NCBI RefSeq assembly: GCF_022410465.1
Contig: NZ_JAJSON010000016.1
Span: forward strand, 124,001-188,000
Direction: 5' to 3'
DNA length: 64,000 bases
Origin: Christiangramia crocea
GTDB lineage: Bacteria; Bacteroidota; Bacteroidia; Flavobacteriales; Flavobacteriaceae
Position numbers and translations under genes: made by a program. How positions within the stretch are numbered: position 1 is the first letter of the stretch; each line of letters begins with the position of its first letter. Below are positions 45,948 through 54,470 of this stretch, one piece after another. A model generated the notes under the pieces. That model searched no databases and had not been told where the DNA came from. It was given only the letters and a program-made list of their open reading frames with translations.

Positions 45948-46769
45948 CTAACCAAGACCCACATCCAGTGTCATCATGACCATAAATCCTCCAATGAATC
46001 CCATAGTAGAGATATCAGTGAAATTACCCTGCTGGGCTTCAGGCACTACCTCTTCTACCACAACAAAGATCATTGCCCCTGCTGCAAAACATAAGGCATA
46101 TGGCAGGATAGGCTGAAAGGTCAACACCGCCCAGGCACCCAGTACGGCAGCAACCGGTTCGACTATAGCCGAAAGCTGTCCGTAGTTAAAACTTTTCCAG
46201 CGGCTTAGGCCCTGTCTTCTCAACGGCATCGCAACAGCAAAACCTTCTGGGAAATTCTGTAACCCGATCCCCAGGGCAAGGGCTACAGCCCCTCCGATAC
46301 TAGCCCCTTCAAAACCAGCCGCGACTCCTCCAAATAAGACCCCCACTGCAAGTCCTTCAGGAATATTATGCAAGGTGATAGCCAGAGTCAACAACACTGA
46401 TTTATGCCATGGTGTTTTTATTCCTTCAGATTCACTCATTTTAAAATTTACGTGCAGGTGGGGCAATACCTTATCCAGTCCAAAAATAAAAAAGGCTCCC
46501 ATCGCAAAACCTACAACGGCCGGCACCACTTTTTCAAAGCCTTCACCCGGACTCATTTCAATTCCAGGAGCTAGCAAACTCCAGAAACTGGCGGCCACCA
46601 TTACTCCTCCGGTAAACCCCAGCATTCCGTCGAAAAAAGCTCGATTCATTCCCCTAAAAATAAAAACCAGGGAAGCTCCAAGAGCCGTAAGCCCCCATGT
46701 AAATAAGGTGGCTAAAAAAGCTGCAAACACGGGATCTATCGATTGAAAATACTCTAATACCTTGTCCAT
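45948..46769 (-). CDS. ZIP-family divalent metal transporter
   Basis: 273 residues with about eight transmembrane segments. The metal-binding transmembrane motifs HNIPEGLAVGVLFGG and QNFPEGFAVAMPLR are the hallmark of ZIP/ZupT-type importers of Zn, Fe, Mn and similar ions. The gene starts two bases after the stop of the DtxR/MntR-type repressor, so it is probably in an operon with it and regulated by it. Metal choice (Fe, Mn or Zn) is not decided by the sequence. Confidence 0.94.
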   Translation of the reverse strand: MDKVLEYFQSIDPVFAAFLATLFTWGLTALGASLVFIFRGMNRAFFDGMLGFTGGVMVAASFWSLLAPGIEMSPGEGFEKVVPAVVGFAMGAFFIFGLDKVLPHLHVNFKMSESEGIKTPWHKSVLLTLAITLHNIPEGLAVGVLFGGVAAGFEGASIGGAVALALGIGLQNFPEGFAVAMPLRRQGLSRWKSFNYGQLSAIVEPVAAVLGAWAVLTFQPILPYALCFAAGAMIFVVVEEVVPEAQQGNFTDISTMGFIGGFMVMMTLDVGLG

Positions 46770-46770
46770 T

Positions 46771-47427
46771 CTATAATGTTTTAATAAATAGATTTGTTGA
46801 TATCTGGTGAGATATCCTTATTTCATTCTTTTCCATTTTGATAAGCATAGACTGATCAAAATCTTCTTTTTCCAAAACCCTGATTTCCTTACCCAGGGAT
46901 ATTCCATTCTTATCCAGGTATTGCAGGAACTCTACTGATGAATCCTTTACCCCAACACAAATTCCCGATTCTCCCTTTCTAAGAGCAGAAAGTAGTATTC
47001 TGTCTCCAACAGTAAACTTACCATTAGCATCTGGAATTGGATCTCCATGTGGATCTTTCTTGGGATATTCCAGAAATTTGTCCAGCTCGTTAGTAAGCTT
47101 TTCCGATTTTATATGTTCAAGCTGCTCGGCCACCTCATGAACCTCATCCCAGTTAAACCCGAGTTTTTCTACCAGAAAAACCTCCCAGAGCCTATGTTTA
47201 CGTATCACTTCTATGGCAGCCTTCTTTCCGGCTTCACTAAGTTTAACACCCTGATATTTTTTATAGTTGACCAGATCCTTATCCGAAAGTCTTTTGATCA
47301 TATCGGTGACCGATGAGGCCTTCGTCTGCATCTCTTCTGCCAAAGCATTAGTGCTTACCCCACTTTTGTATGAAGTTTCAAGATGAAATATGGCCTTAAG
47401 GTAATTTTCTTCAGATAAGCTAAACAT
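46771..47427 (-). CDS. DtxR/MntR-family metal-dependent transcriptional repressor
   Basis: 218 residues from the ATG at 47427 (MFSLSEENYLKAIFHL); the frame runs upstream to 47478 but the family N-terminus begins here. Winged-helix domain (STNALAEEMQTKASSVTDMIKRL; given in part), metal-binding/dimerisation domain with residues such as VHEVAEQLEHIKSEKL, and a C-terminal SH3/FeoA-like domain (FTVGDRILLSALRKGESGI). Such repressors bind DNA when loaded with Fe(II) or Mn(II). It heads an operon with the ZIP gene and is divergent from a TonB receptor, sharing a promoter region that holds a DtxR-box-like palindrome. Confidence 0.94.
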   Translation of the reverse strand: MFSLSEENYLKAIFHLETSYKSGVSTNALAEEMQTKASSVTDMIKRLSDKDLVNYKKYQGVKLSEAGKKAAIEVIRKHRLWEVFLVEKLGFNWDEVHEVAEQLEHIKSEKLTNELDKFLEYPKKDPHGDPIPDANGKFTVGDRILLSALRKGESGICVGVKDSSVEFLQYLDKNGISLGKEIRVLEKEDFDQSMLIKMEKNEIRISHQISTNLFIKTL

Positions 47428-47481
47428 CAAATAAATTTTATTTTTGGCAAAAATACATTTTTTAATTTGATTAATCAATTT

Positions 47482-47497
47482 TTTAGATTCACCTAAA
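47482..47497. promoter_or_regulatory. DtxR/MntR-type operator in the divergent repressor/TonB receptor promoter
   Basis: TTTAGATTCACCTAAA is one mismatch from the canonical palindrome TTTAGGTnnACCTAAA recognised by MntR/DtxR-type repressors. Arms TTTAG / CTAAA pair exactly. It sits between the -7 element of the TonB receptor (47506-47513) and the start of the repressor, so occupancy could silence both. A separate perfect palindrome TTGATTAATCAA lies at 47467-47478. Binding is inferred from sequence. Confidence 0.65.
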
Positions 47498-47505
47498 TTA
47501 TTTTA

Positions 47506-47513
47506 TACCTTTG
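47506..47513 (+). promoter_or_regulatory. -7 element of the TonB receptor promoter
   Basis: TACCTTTG fits TAnnTTTG, 15 bases before the ATG at 47529. No clear -33 TTTG at usual spacing; the DtxR-type palindrome occupies that region, consistent with repression by occlusion. Confidence 0.55.
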
Positions 47514-47528
47514 TCAAAAATTTGATTG

Positions 47529-49886
47529 ATGAAGAGTTTGATTAAGATTATTTTAAGCCTTGTAGTTTCGGCAGCGGGAGCACAAAATATAGAGGTTTCA
47601 GGCCTGGTAACTGAAGATGAACGACCAATACCATTCGCAAACATATTCATTTCGGGAACTTCCACCGGGACCAGCGCTGATATAAAAGGTAATTTTTCCA
47701 TTTCCCTGAAGCCAGAAAAAGTTGAGCTTACTATCCAGGCCATAGGATTCAAAACGAAAAAAATCAGTATCGATCCTCAGGACTACATTGAGAAAAAGTT
47801 AAATATACATCTGACGGAAGATGCCTTAGGACTTGACCAGGTAGTGGTGAGCGCAACCAGGAACCGCATCAACCTGAAGGAGGCCCCGGTAATTGTCAAT
47901 GTACTCAACTCCAAATTGTTTAATGCCACGCAATCTGTTTCTGTAGCTGAAACCCTAAACTTCCAACCCGGCGTAAGAGTAGAAACCAACTGCCAGAACT
48001 GCGGATTTACCCAGGTTCGATTAAACGGGCTGGATGGAAGCTACACCCAGGTACTTATTAACAGCCGCGCAGTATTTAGTGCTTTGAACAGTGTTTACGG
48101 ACTCGAGCAGATTCCTACCTCTATCCTGGACCGTGTAGAAGTTGTTAGGAGCGGGGGTTCGGCACTTTTTGGTTCGAATGCCATAGCCGGAACTGTAAAT
48201 ATCATCACAAAGGAACCTGTCCTTAACACATGGAATGTTTCCGGAAATATGTCCCTTATAGACGGGAAAATCCCTGATAGAACTCTTAACGTGACGGGAT
48301 CAGTAGTCACAGAAGATCTTAACAGCGGGGTTACCATCTATGGAATGAATCGTGACCGTGCAGCTTATGATGCCAATGGAGACGGCTTTACCGAGATTAC
48401 AGAACTCACAAATAACACTCTGGGTGCGAAGGCATTTATGAAACCCAATGAGACCAGTAAGCTTACGCTAGACCTTACAGCACTTAAGGAATACAGAAGA
48501 GGAGGTGACAGGCTGGAGCTAGCCCCTCATCTCACAGATATTACCGAAGAACTCGATCATAATACTATTATTGGAGGACTTACTTATGATCTTTCCAACC
48601 GGGAGATGACCAATAATTTTTCTTTCTATGTCTCGGGACAGCATACCGACAGGAAGAGTTATTATGGGGGACTTGGTGGCGGAAGAACAGCCCAGGACAG
48701 CATCACGGCTTCCAATGCATATGGAAATACTAAAGATGTCTCATTCCTTTCCGGTTTCCAGTACACCAGGAATTTTGAGAACAATGATGTGCTTACCACA
48801 GGGCTGGAGTATAATCTCAGCAATACCCGGGATGATATTGCGGGTTATAAAAGGTTTATAGACCAGGAAGTGAACTCCTACTCGGCATTTGCACAATACG
48901 AATGGAAGCCTCTGGAAAGTTTTACAGCATTGCTGGGGACCAGACTGGACCATGTGAATGTTCTTGGCGATTACCGTGTTGAAACTATAGAAAGAAACTC
49001 GGAAATAGATCAAACAGTGCTAAGCCCCAGGTTAACCCTGCTATATGACATCACTGAAGAATTACAATTCCGGGGAGGATATGCGCGAGGTTTCAGAGCT
49101 CCACAGGCCTTTAACGAAGACCTTCATATTTCTTCGGTTGGAGGTGAACCCCAATTCGTGATACTTTCTGACGACCTGGAAACCGAATTTTCCAATGCCT
49201 ATACAGCCTCCTTCAATTATTCAAAAAGTATCAATAAACTCCAAACCGACTTTTTACTAGAAGGTTTCTATACAGAGTTGGAAAACCCATTTACAACGGT
49301 GAGCACCGGAGCAAGCCTGCCAAATGGTTCTATTCTCAAAGAAGTTAGAAACGGTAGTGGTGCCTATGTGACCGGTACAAATTTTGAAATTGGAATTTCT
49401 CCTTCTTCAGACCTGACCTTTCAGTTAGGAGGGACTTATCAAAAATCCATATACAAGGAAGATCAGGTTCTATATGAAGCCGTCGCTTCGAATGATTCAG
49501 AGGAAGATGTGATAGTCTCTGAATTTGTAAGGAATCCTGATTTTTACGGTTATTTTAATTTCAATACCTCTCCGTTCGAGGGATTTTCAGCAGACCTTAC
49601 AGGAACTTATACAGGGGAAATGACCATTCCAAAAGTGGTGAATGCTAATGGATTTCTGGAATTGAGAAGGTCCCCCTCATTTGTAGACGTGAATTTAAAA
49701 CTGACCCAGCACATAGATATTACAGAAAACTTTCATATAAACCTTAGTACGGGTGTCCAGAATGCGTTCAATTCATATCAGGATGATTTTGATTCCGGCC
49801 CTACACGGGATTCAGATTACATCTATGGACCATCCAGGCCCCGTACTTTTTTCTTTGGTATCAAATTCGGAAACCTTCATGATTAA
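47529..49886 (+). CDS. TonB-dependent receptor, probable metal/siderophore type, CxxC in the plug
   Basis: 785 residues from ATG 47529 (a TTG directly before is also in frame). Signal peptide (AAGAQ), carboxypeptidase-regulatory-like domain (GLVTEDERPIPFANIF), then plug with RVETNCQNCGFTQVRLNGLDG: C155 and C158 form CxxC just before the usual plug motif. The plug continues SALFGSNAIAGTVNIITKEP; the barrel has a FRAPQAF segment and ends FFFGIKFG. It is divergent from a DtxR-type repressor with an operator between them and is next to ZIP and a thioredoxin, so uptake of iron or another metal is likely. The exact ligand is unknown. Confidence 0.91.
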   Translation: MKSLIKIILSLVVSAAGAQNIEVSGLVTEDERPIPFANIFISGTSTGTSADIKGNFSISLKPEKVELTIQAIGFKTKKISIDPQDYIEKKLNIHLTEDALGLDQVVVSATRNRINLKEAPVIVNVLNSKLFNATQSVSVAETLNFQPGVRVETNCQNCGFTQVRLNGLDGSYTQVLINSRAVFSALNSVYGLEQIPTSILDRVEVVRSGGSALFGSNAIAGTVNIITKEPVLNTWNVSGNMSLIDGKIPDRTLNVTGSVVTEDLNSGVTIYGMNRDRAAYDANGDGFTEITELTNNTLGAKAFMKPNETSKLTLDLTALKEYRRGGDRLELAPHLTDITEELDHNTIIGGLTYDLSNREMTNNFSFYVSGQHTDRKSYYGGLGGGRTAQDSITASNAYGNTKDVSFLSGFQYTRNFENNDVLTTGLEYNLSNTRDDIAGYKRFIDQEVNSYSAFAQYEWKPLESFTALLGTRLDHVNVLGDYRVETIERNSEIDQTVLSPRLTLLYDITEELQFRGGYARGFRAPQAFNEDLHISSVGGEPQFVILSDDLETEFSNAYTASFNYSKSINKLQTDFLLEGFYTELENPFTTVSTGASLPNGSILKEVRNGSGAYVTGTNFEIGISPSSDLTFQLGGTYQKSIYKEDQVLYEAVASNDSEEDVIVSEFVRNPDFYGYFNFNTSPFEGFSADLTGTYTGEMTIPKVVNANGFLELRRSPSFVDVNLKLTQHIDITENFHINLSTGVQNAFNSYQDDFDSGPTRDSDYIYGPSRPRTFFFGIKFGNLHD

Positions 49887-49895
49887 AGCCTGGCT

Positions 49896-50363
49896 ATGAA
49901 ACGCATAATTTTCATATCACTACTCTTTTGCCTACATACATCGGTAGCTCAAAAATCTGAGATCGAATGGATAGGTTTCGAGCAACTGGACGATTCTCTT
50001 CAAATCGAAAACAAACCCGTGCTGGTATATTTTTATACCGACTGGTGCGTCTACTGCAAGAAAATGGACAGAAACGCCTTTAAGAATCCGGATATAATCT
50101 CAAGCATCAACGAGAAGTATTATGCGGTAAAAATGAATGCAGAAAGTATGGATTCCATAGAGTTTGAGGGTCAGACCTTCATCAATGAACAGGCGAAGAC
50201 AAAAAGGAATGGAGTACATCAAATTCCACTGATCCTTGCAAGCCGGGAAGATAAGAAGGTCTCATTTCCAACCCTGCTAGTGCTGGACAGAAATTTCAGG
50301 ATTCGCAAAAGAAGTTTTGAGTATATGACTTCAGAAAGAATGAAGGAATTGATTAAAGGCTAG
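49896..50363 (+). CDS. Exported thioredoxin-family protein
   Basis: 155 residues. Signal peptide to ~18 (SVAQ). Thioredoxin-like fold with VLVYFYTDWCVYCKKMDRNAF, redox pair C51/C54, and cis-Pro in FPTLLVLDRN. It resembles the thioredoxin_7/DUF255-like periplasmic group. It starts nine bases after the TonB receptor stop and is followed by a terminator, so it forms a two-gene unit with that receptor. It could reduce the receptor's plug CxxC; this is inferred from position only. Confidence 0.9.
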   Translation: MKRIIFISLLFCLHTSVAQKSEIEWIGFEQLDDSLQIENKPVLVYFYTDWCVYCKKMDRNAFKNPDIISSINEKYYAVKMNAESMDSIEFEGQTFINEQAKTKRNGVHQIPLILASREDKKVSFPTLLVLDRNFRIRKRSFEYMTSERMKELIKG

Positions 50364-50422
50364 TTAATACAGTTTGATCACTTGATTTACAGCTTTTTAA
50401 ATAACTAGTTTTAGTTGGAAAG

Positions 50423-50450
50423 GCCTCCTGTGAAAACGGGAGGCTTTTTT
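50423..50450. terminator. Bidirectional terminator between thioredoxin and DjlA-like genes
   Basis: Stem GCCTCCTG (50423-50430) with CGGGAGGC (50437-50444) including one G-T pair, 6-base loop, then TTTTTT on the plus strand. It follows the thioredoxin gene and lies at the stop of the convergent DnaJ-domain gene. Confidence 0.8.
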
Positions 50451-51186
50451 AAATACCTCTTTCCTTTTTGATCTGGTCGTAGGCTTCCTGCACTTTTCTG
50501 AATTTCTCTTCGGCTCCCTTTCTATAGGCCTCATCCATATGACCCAGTTTATCGGGATGGTATTTCTTGGCCATCTTTCTGAAGGCTTTTTTTACCTCAT
50601 CATCGCTGACACTTTTGTCTATCTCGAGAATGGTATAGGCCGAATCGGTCTTTTTAAAGAACATCGCCTTAATACTTTCGAAATCGCGATGGCCTATTTG
50701 CAGATAGCCGGCAATATCTTTTATTACTTCAGCTTCCGCATCGCTTACCCTGCCATCGGCCTGGGCAATTCCGAATAAAAAATGTATGATTTGAAGCCTG
50801 GTGGCATATCTTGTCCGGGCAGCAAGGTAACGTGCTATATTGGAGGCCGAGACCTGACGGTCCTTCACCACCTCATTAAAAGTTCTAAAAGTCGCATTTG
50901 CCCTTTCCTTACCATAGGCCTGTACAAAATAAGAGCGTACATAATCCAGTTCAGTCTGAGAAACATTTCCATCTGCCTTGATCACAATAGAACAAAGCGA
51001 AAGCAGATTAAGCTCAAAATCTCCCGGAGAGACCTTCTTTTGTTTCTGCTCACCAAAAAGTGAATTGAACATCCCTCCTGAAGAACGTATATAGTTATCC
51101 AGTAAAGATCCTATAATAAATCCAAGAATAGCTCCGGGAAACCGGAAGTAGATATATCCCAGAATTGCGGCCAGCCATTTAATCAT
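50449..51186 (-). CDS. TerB/DnaJ-domain membrane protein (DjlA-like)
   Basis: 245 residues from the ATG at 51186; a TTG two codons before is also in frame. N-terminal hydrophobic segment (IKWLAAILGYIYFRFPGAILGF), then a TerB-like helical domain (~55-170, LLSLCSIVIKADGNVSQTELDYV), and a C-terminal J domain with MAKKYHPDKLGH containing HPD. This is the DjlA order: a membrane-anchored co-chaperone stimulating DnaK. Specific clients are unknown. Confidence 0.88.
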   Translation of the reverse strand: MIKWLAAILGYIYFRFPGAILGFIIGSLLDNYIRSSGGMFNSLFGEQKQKKVSPGDFELNLLSLCSIVIKADGNVSQTELDYVRSYFVQAYGKERANATFRTFNEVVKDRQVSASNIARYLAARTRYATRLQIIHFLFGIAQADGRVSDAEAEVIKDIAGYLQIGHRDFESIKAMFFKKTDSAYTILEIDKSVSDDEVKKAFRKMAKKYHPDKLGHMDEAYRKGAEEKFRKVQEAYDQIKKERGI

Positions 51187-51334
51187 CGGCAATTTTCTTT
51201 AGCCGCTAAGATAACATTTTCAATATTTAAATGGCAATCTGCCCGCTCATATCCCTTTTTTTAAAGCGATAAATCAAACCTATTTACACATAGTAATTAG
51301 AAATTTGATATATGCCCACCTAAACATAATTTGG

Positions 51335-51342
51335 TATCTTTG
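51335..51342 (+). promoter_or_regulatory. Candidate -7 element of the bacilliredoxin gene
   Basis: TATCTTTG fits TAnnTTTG, 36 bases before the ATG at 51379. TTTG at 51304-51307 is too far (27 bases) for a standard -33 element. Confidence 0.45.
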
Positions 51343-51378
51343 TCGTTCATAAACGTTTAATACCAAAAACAAAGATAT

Positions 51379-51789
51379 ATGTATCCAGCAGAATTGGTAA
51401 AACCAATGAGAGAAGACCTTACGAACATTGGTTTTGAAGAATTACATACTGTAGAAGATGTAGAAAAGGCAATGGCGGCTAAGGGAACTACCCTTGTAGT
51501 GGTGAATTCAGTTTGTGGTTGTGCGGCGGCGAATGCGCGTCCGGGAGCCAGACTATCTCTACAGAACAGTAAAAAACCTGATAATTTATTCACCGTATTT
51601 GCAGGAGTAGATAAAGAGGCTACAGATAAAGCAAGGGGTTATATGGTACCTTTCCCTCCATCTTCTCCTTCTATGGCCTTATTCAAAGACGGAGAACTTG
51701 TTCATATGCTTGAGCGTCATCACATTGAAGGACGTCCGGCAGACATGATCGCTGAAAACCTTATAGGAGCCTATAATGAATTTTGCTAA
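51379..51789 (+). CDS. Bacilliredoxin (BrxA/BrxB family)
   Basis: 136 residues. Thioredoxin-like fold with the distinctive CGC active site in VVNSVCGCAAANARPG and a downstream FPPSSPSMALFKDGELVHMLERHHIEGR. Bacillus relatives remove bacillithiol from proteins; the family also occurs in Bacteroidota. Cytoplasmic, no signal peptide. It is followed by a strong terminator and is monocistronic. Confidence 0.94.
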   Translation: MYPAELVKPMREDLTNIGFEELHTVEDVEKAMAAKGTTLVVVNSVCGCAAANARPGARLSLQNSKKPDNLFTVFAGVDKEATDKARGYMVPFPPSSPSMALFKDGELVHMLERHHIEGRPADMIAENLIGAYNEFC

Positions 51790-51810
51790 TCTCAATTTAG
51801 ATAGCTAAAG

Positions 51811-51839
51811 AAAAACCACGCTGGCAGCGTGGTTTTTTT
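51811..51839 (+). terminator. Rho-independent terminator after the bacilliredoxin gene
   Basis: Stem CCACGCT (51816-51822) with AGCGTGG (51826-51832), 3-base loop, followed by seven T. Confidence 0.85.
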
Positions 51840-51885
51840 ATGCCTAAAATTTGAAATAGCTAAATTTGTAGTTTTAAAAGCCAAA

Positions 51886-52617
51886 ATGAAGAGATTTTTA
51901 TCCTACCCCTTATCGGTCGTTTTTTATATTTTCTTTTTCCTTACTCTCCTGATCTTTCATCCAATTCAGTGGCTAAGCCTTAAGCTTGGTGGCTATGATG
52001 CCCATAAAAAAAGCGTGGATATTTTTAATTTTTTCCTTTTAAGGTGTTTGAATATTCTGGGTACGACATTTACGGTAGAGAACGAATACGATCTGCCGGA
52101 AGATAAGACCTGCATCTTCGTGGCCAATCATCAGGGAATGTATGACATCCCCCCTATTGTCTGGTATTTCAGAAAGAACCATCCCAAATTTGTGAGTAAG
52201 AAAGAATTGGGAAAAGGAATTCCAAGCATCTCTTTTAATTTAAGGCACGGGGGCTCTGTACTTATAGACCGGAATAACCGCAGGGAATCACTTCTTAAAA
52301 TGAGTCAATTTGGAGATTATCTTGCCAGTACCAACCGATCGGCAGTTATATTTCCGGAAGGGACGAGAAGTCGCACTGGTAAACCAAAAGTCTTCAGGAC
52401 CAACGGAATGATGATGCTCTTTAAAAAAGTTCCTGAAGCAGTTGTGGTTCCCATAACTATTAACAACTCGTGGAAGCTTTTTAAACATGGTAATTTCCCC
52501 ATAGACCTTGGCGTACACGTGCACCTTAAAACCCATAAGCCAATCCCGGTAAATTCAAATGATCCTGCAAGTCTTGCTGCGGAAGTTGAGAGAACCATTA
52601 CGGCTGATATACGCTAA
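51886..52617 (+). CDS. 1-acyl-sn-glycerol-3-phosphate acyltransferase
   Basis: 243 residues from the ATG at 51886 (MKRFLSYPL); the frame is open from 51829, but that start lies in the preceding terminator. N-terminal membrane segment, acyltransferase motif I FVANHQGMYDIP (NHxxxxD), motif III VIFPEGTRSRTG, and motif IV VVPITINNSW. It acylates lysophosphatidate to phosphatidate in membrane lipid synthesis. Nine bases before the HD-domain gene; the two may be co-transcribed. Confidence 0.93.
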   Translation: MKRFLSYPLSVVFYIFFFLTLLIFHPIQWLSLKLGGYDAHKKSVDIFNFFLLRCLNILGTTFTVENEYDLPEDKTCIFVANHQGMYDIPPIVWYFRKNHPKFVSKKELGKGIPSISFNLRHGGSVLIDRNNRRESLLKMSQFGDYLASTNRSAVIFPEGTRSRTGKPKVFRTNGMMMLFKKVPEAVVVPITINNSWKLFKHGNFPIDLGVHVHLKTHKPIPVNSNDPASLAAEVERTITADIR

Positions 52618-52626
52618 ATAATTTTT

Positions 52627-53280
52627 ATGTCAAAAACCTCTGTGATAGAAAACACCATTCAATTCGTAAAAGACAGCCTGAAAAATGCCGAAGGAGGTCA
52701 TGACTGGTTCCATATTCAAAGAGTATTGAACAATTCCAGACTAATCGCCAGGGGCGAAACCTGCGATATGTTGGTAGTTGAACTCGGTGTACTGCTTCAT
52801 GATATCGCAGACTCTAAATTTCACAATGGAGATGAAAGCGTAGGTCCTGAAAGAGCTGAAAGATTCCTGAAATCTCAGGAAGTATCTCAAGAGGTTATAG
52901 ATCATGTTATCCAAATAATCAGGAATATTTCTTTTAAAGGAGGTAATACAGACCAAAAATTCTCTTCTATAGAACTGGATATAGTTCAGGATGCCGACAG
53001 GCTGGATGCTATTGGAGCTATTGGCATAGCCCGTACCTTTAATTATGGAGGTTATAAAGGCAGAGCCCTTTACGATCCGGAAATTGAACCTAAACTGAAC
53101 ATGACTAAAGAGGAATATAAGGCTTCAAACGCCCCTACAATCAATCACTTCTATGAGAAGTTACTATTATTAAAAGACAGGATGAATACCGAAACAGGAA
53201 GAAGGATCGCAGCAGACCGCCATGCCTTTATGGTAGAATACCTAAATCAGTTTTACGCCGAATGGAATGGGGAAGCCTAA
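52627..53280 (+). CDS. HD-domain phosphohydrolase
   Basis: 217 residues. HD-superfamily metal motifs: HDWFHIQRVLNNSRLIA (first His), LLHDIADSKFHNGD (H-D), and VQDADRLDAIGAIGIARTF (late Asp). Resembles the YedJ/YpgQ-like group of nucleotide or phosphate-ester hydrolases; the substrate is not known. Its stop overlaps the convergent radical SAM gene by four bases. Confidence 0.9.
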   Translation: MSKTSVIENTIQFVKDSLKNAEGGHDWFHIQRVLNNSRLIARGETCDMLVVELGVLLHDIADSKFHNGDESVGPERAERFLKSQEVSQEVIDHVIQIIRNISFKGGNTDQKFSSIELDIVQDADRLDAIGAIGIARTFNYGGYKGRALYDPEIEPKLNMTKEEYKASNAPTINHFYEKLLLLKDRMNTETGRRIAADRHAFMVEYLNQFYAEWNGEA

Positions 53281-54350
53281 AAAAGCTTCATCTGGCCATC
53301 CTTATATTCTTCGTGCAATTTACAATTAAGCTTAGGCCTTTCCCTGTCTTTAAGATATAAATTGCGGGCTATTTTGAACTGCTGGGCCACCTGCGAAGCG
53401 AATTCTCCCTCACCTTTCATCCTGGTGCCAAAACGACTATCGTTTAAACTGCCTCCATGAAGGTTTTTTATCTGATGAAGAACCTTATCTGCCCTGTCTG
53501 GCATTGCTTTTCTTATCCAGTCTGAGAATATCTGACCTATTGCACCATTTAATCGAACAATGGTATAACCTACTCCTAATGCCCCTCTTTCCGAAATCTC
53601 CTTAACCAAAGGCATAATTTCATGAGAATTTATTGAAGGAATTATAGGGGCCATCATTACACTTACTGGAATACTGACTGAAGAAAGTTTTTCAATGGTC
53701 TCCAAACGCCTTTTGATACTTGCTGTTCTGGGTTCCAGTATCCTTCTGGTTTCTTCCTGAAGTGAGGTAACTGAAATATTCACATGCACCAGATTTTCAG
53801 CTGCCAGTTCCCTGAGAACATCAATATCTCTTTGTACCAGTGCGTTCTTGGTGATCATCCCAACAGGGTGCCTGTATTTCAGAAATGTTTGAAGTAGTTT
53901 TCTGGTTATCTGAAATTTTTTCTCTATCGGCTGGTAACAATCGGTATTACCTGAAAGCACTATGGGAGTTGCTTTCCAGCTTTTGCTTTTAAGTTTTTCC
54001 TCCAGTAACTCCACTGCATTCCTTTTCACAAGTATCTTCTGTTCAAAATCAAGACCGGCACTATAACCCCAGTATTCATGCGAATTTCTCGCATAACAGT
54101 AGATACAGCCATGTTCACAACCCTGGTATGGATTAAGGGAATACTCAAGTCCAACATCGGGACTCGTCACTTTATTCACGATGGTTTTGGGAAAAGTATC
54201 TATTATGGTGGTCCGTGACTCGGTGGCTTCATCTCCTTCCACCGCGCAATAGTTGAGAAAATCATCCCTCATTTCATGACTGTGCTGATCGAACCTGTTT
54301 GGTACATTCAACTGAGCTCCACGACCTTTAATATATTCTTCAGAAAACAT
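53277..54350 (-). CDS. PA0069-family radical SAM protein
   Basis: 357 residues. The cluster motif is YQGCEHGCIYCYARN with C78, C82 and C85 (CxxxCxxC), followed by SAM-binding segments such as TPIVLSGNTDCYQPIEKKF and MITKNALVQRDIDVL. It belongs to the family known as PA0069-type, related to spore photoproduct lyase-like proteins, with no established reaction. Monocistronic on the minus strand. Confidence 0.9.
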   Translation of the reverse strand: MFSEEYIKGRGAQLNVPNRFDQHSHEMRDDFLNYCAVEGDEATESRTTIIDTFPKTIVNKVTSPDVGLEYSLNPYQGCEHGCIYCYARNSHEYWGYSAGLDFEQKILVKRNAVELLEEKLKSKSWKATPIVLSGNTDCYQPIEKKFQITRKLLQTFLKYRHPVGMITKNALVQRDIDVLRELAAENLVHVNISVTSLQEETRRILEPRTASIKRRLETIEKLSSVSIPVSVMMAPIIPSINSHEIMPLVKEISERGALGVGYTIVRLNGAIGQIFSDWIRKAMPDRADKVLHQIKNLHGGSLNDSRFGTRMKGEGEFASQVAQQFKIARNLYLKDRERPKLNCKLHEEYKDGQMKLF

Positions 54351-54414
54351 GAAGTAAAAATATGGATTTTTTCCTATTTAAAGGATTTTTTCCTAGTAGT
54401 ATTATAAAAAAGAT

Positions 54415-54457
54415 GGCTAAAAAAAATTTAAAGTGTAACCCTATTTATTTTTTAGCC
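54415..54457 (-). terminator. Possible terminator after the enoyl-CoA hydratase gene
   Basis: Perfect 10-base arms GGCTAAAAAA (54415-54424) and TTTTTTAGCC (54448-54457) around a long (23-base) A/T-rich loop, followed on the minus strand by ATCTTTTTT. It lies 14 bases past the stop at 54471; the loop length makes its efficiency uncertain. Confidence 0.5.
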
Positions 54458-54470
54458 AGCCTTCTTTAAA

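Noticed and set aside
47428-47478. Upstream start for the DtxR-type repressor
   Set aside because: It would place codons over the palindrome region and precedes the conserved MFSLSEENYLKA start.
51829-51885. Upstream start for the acyltransferase
   Set aside because: It lies within the bacilliredoxin terminator and adds non-family residues.
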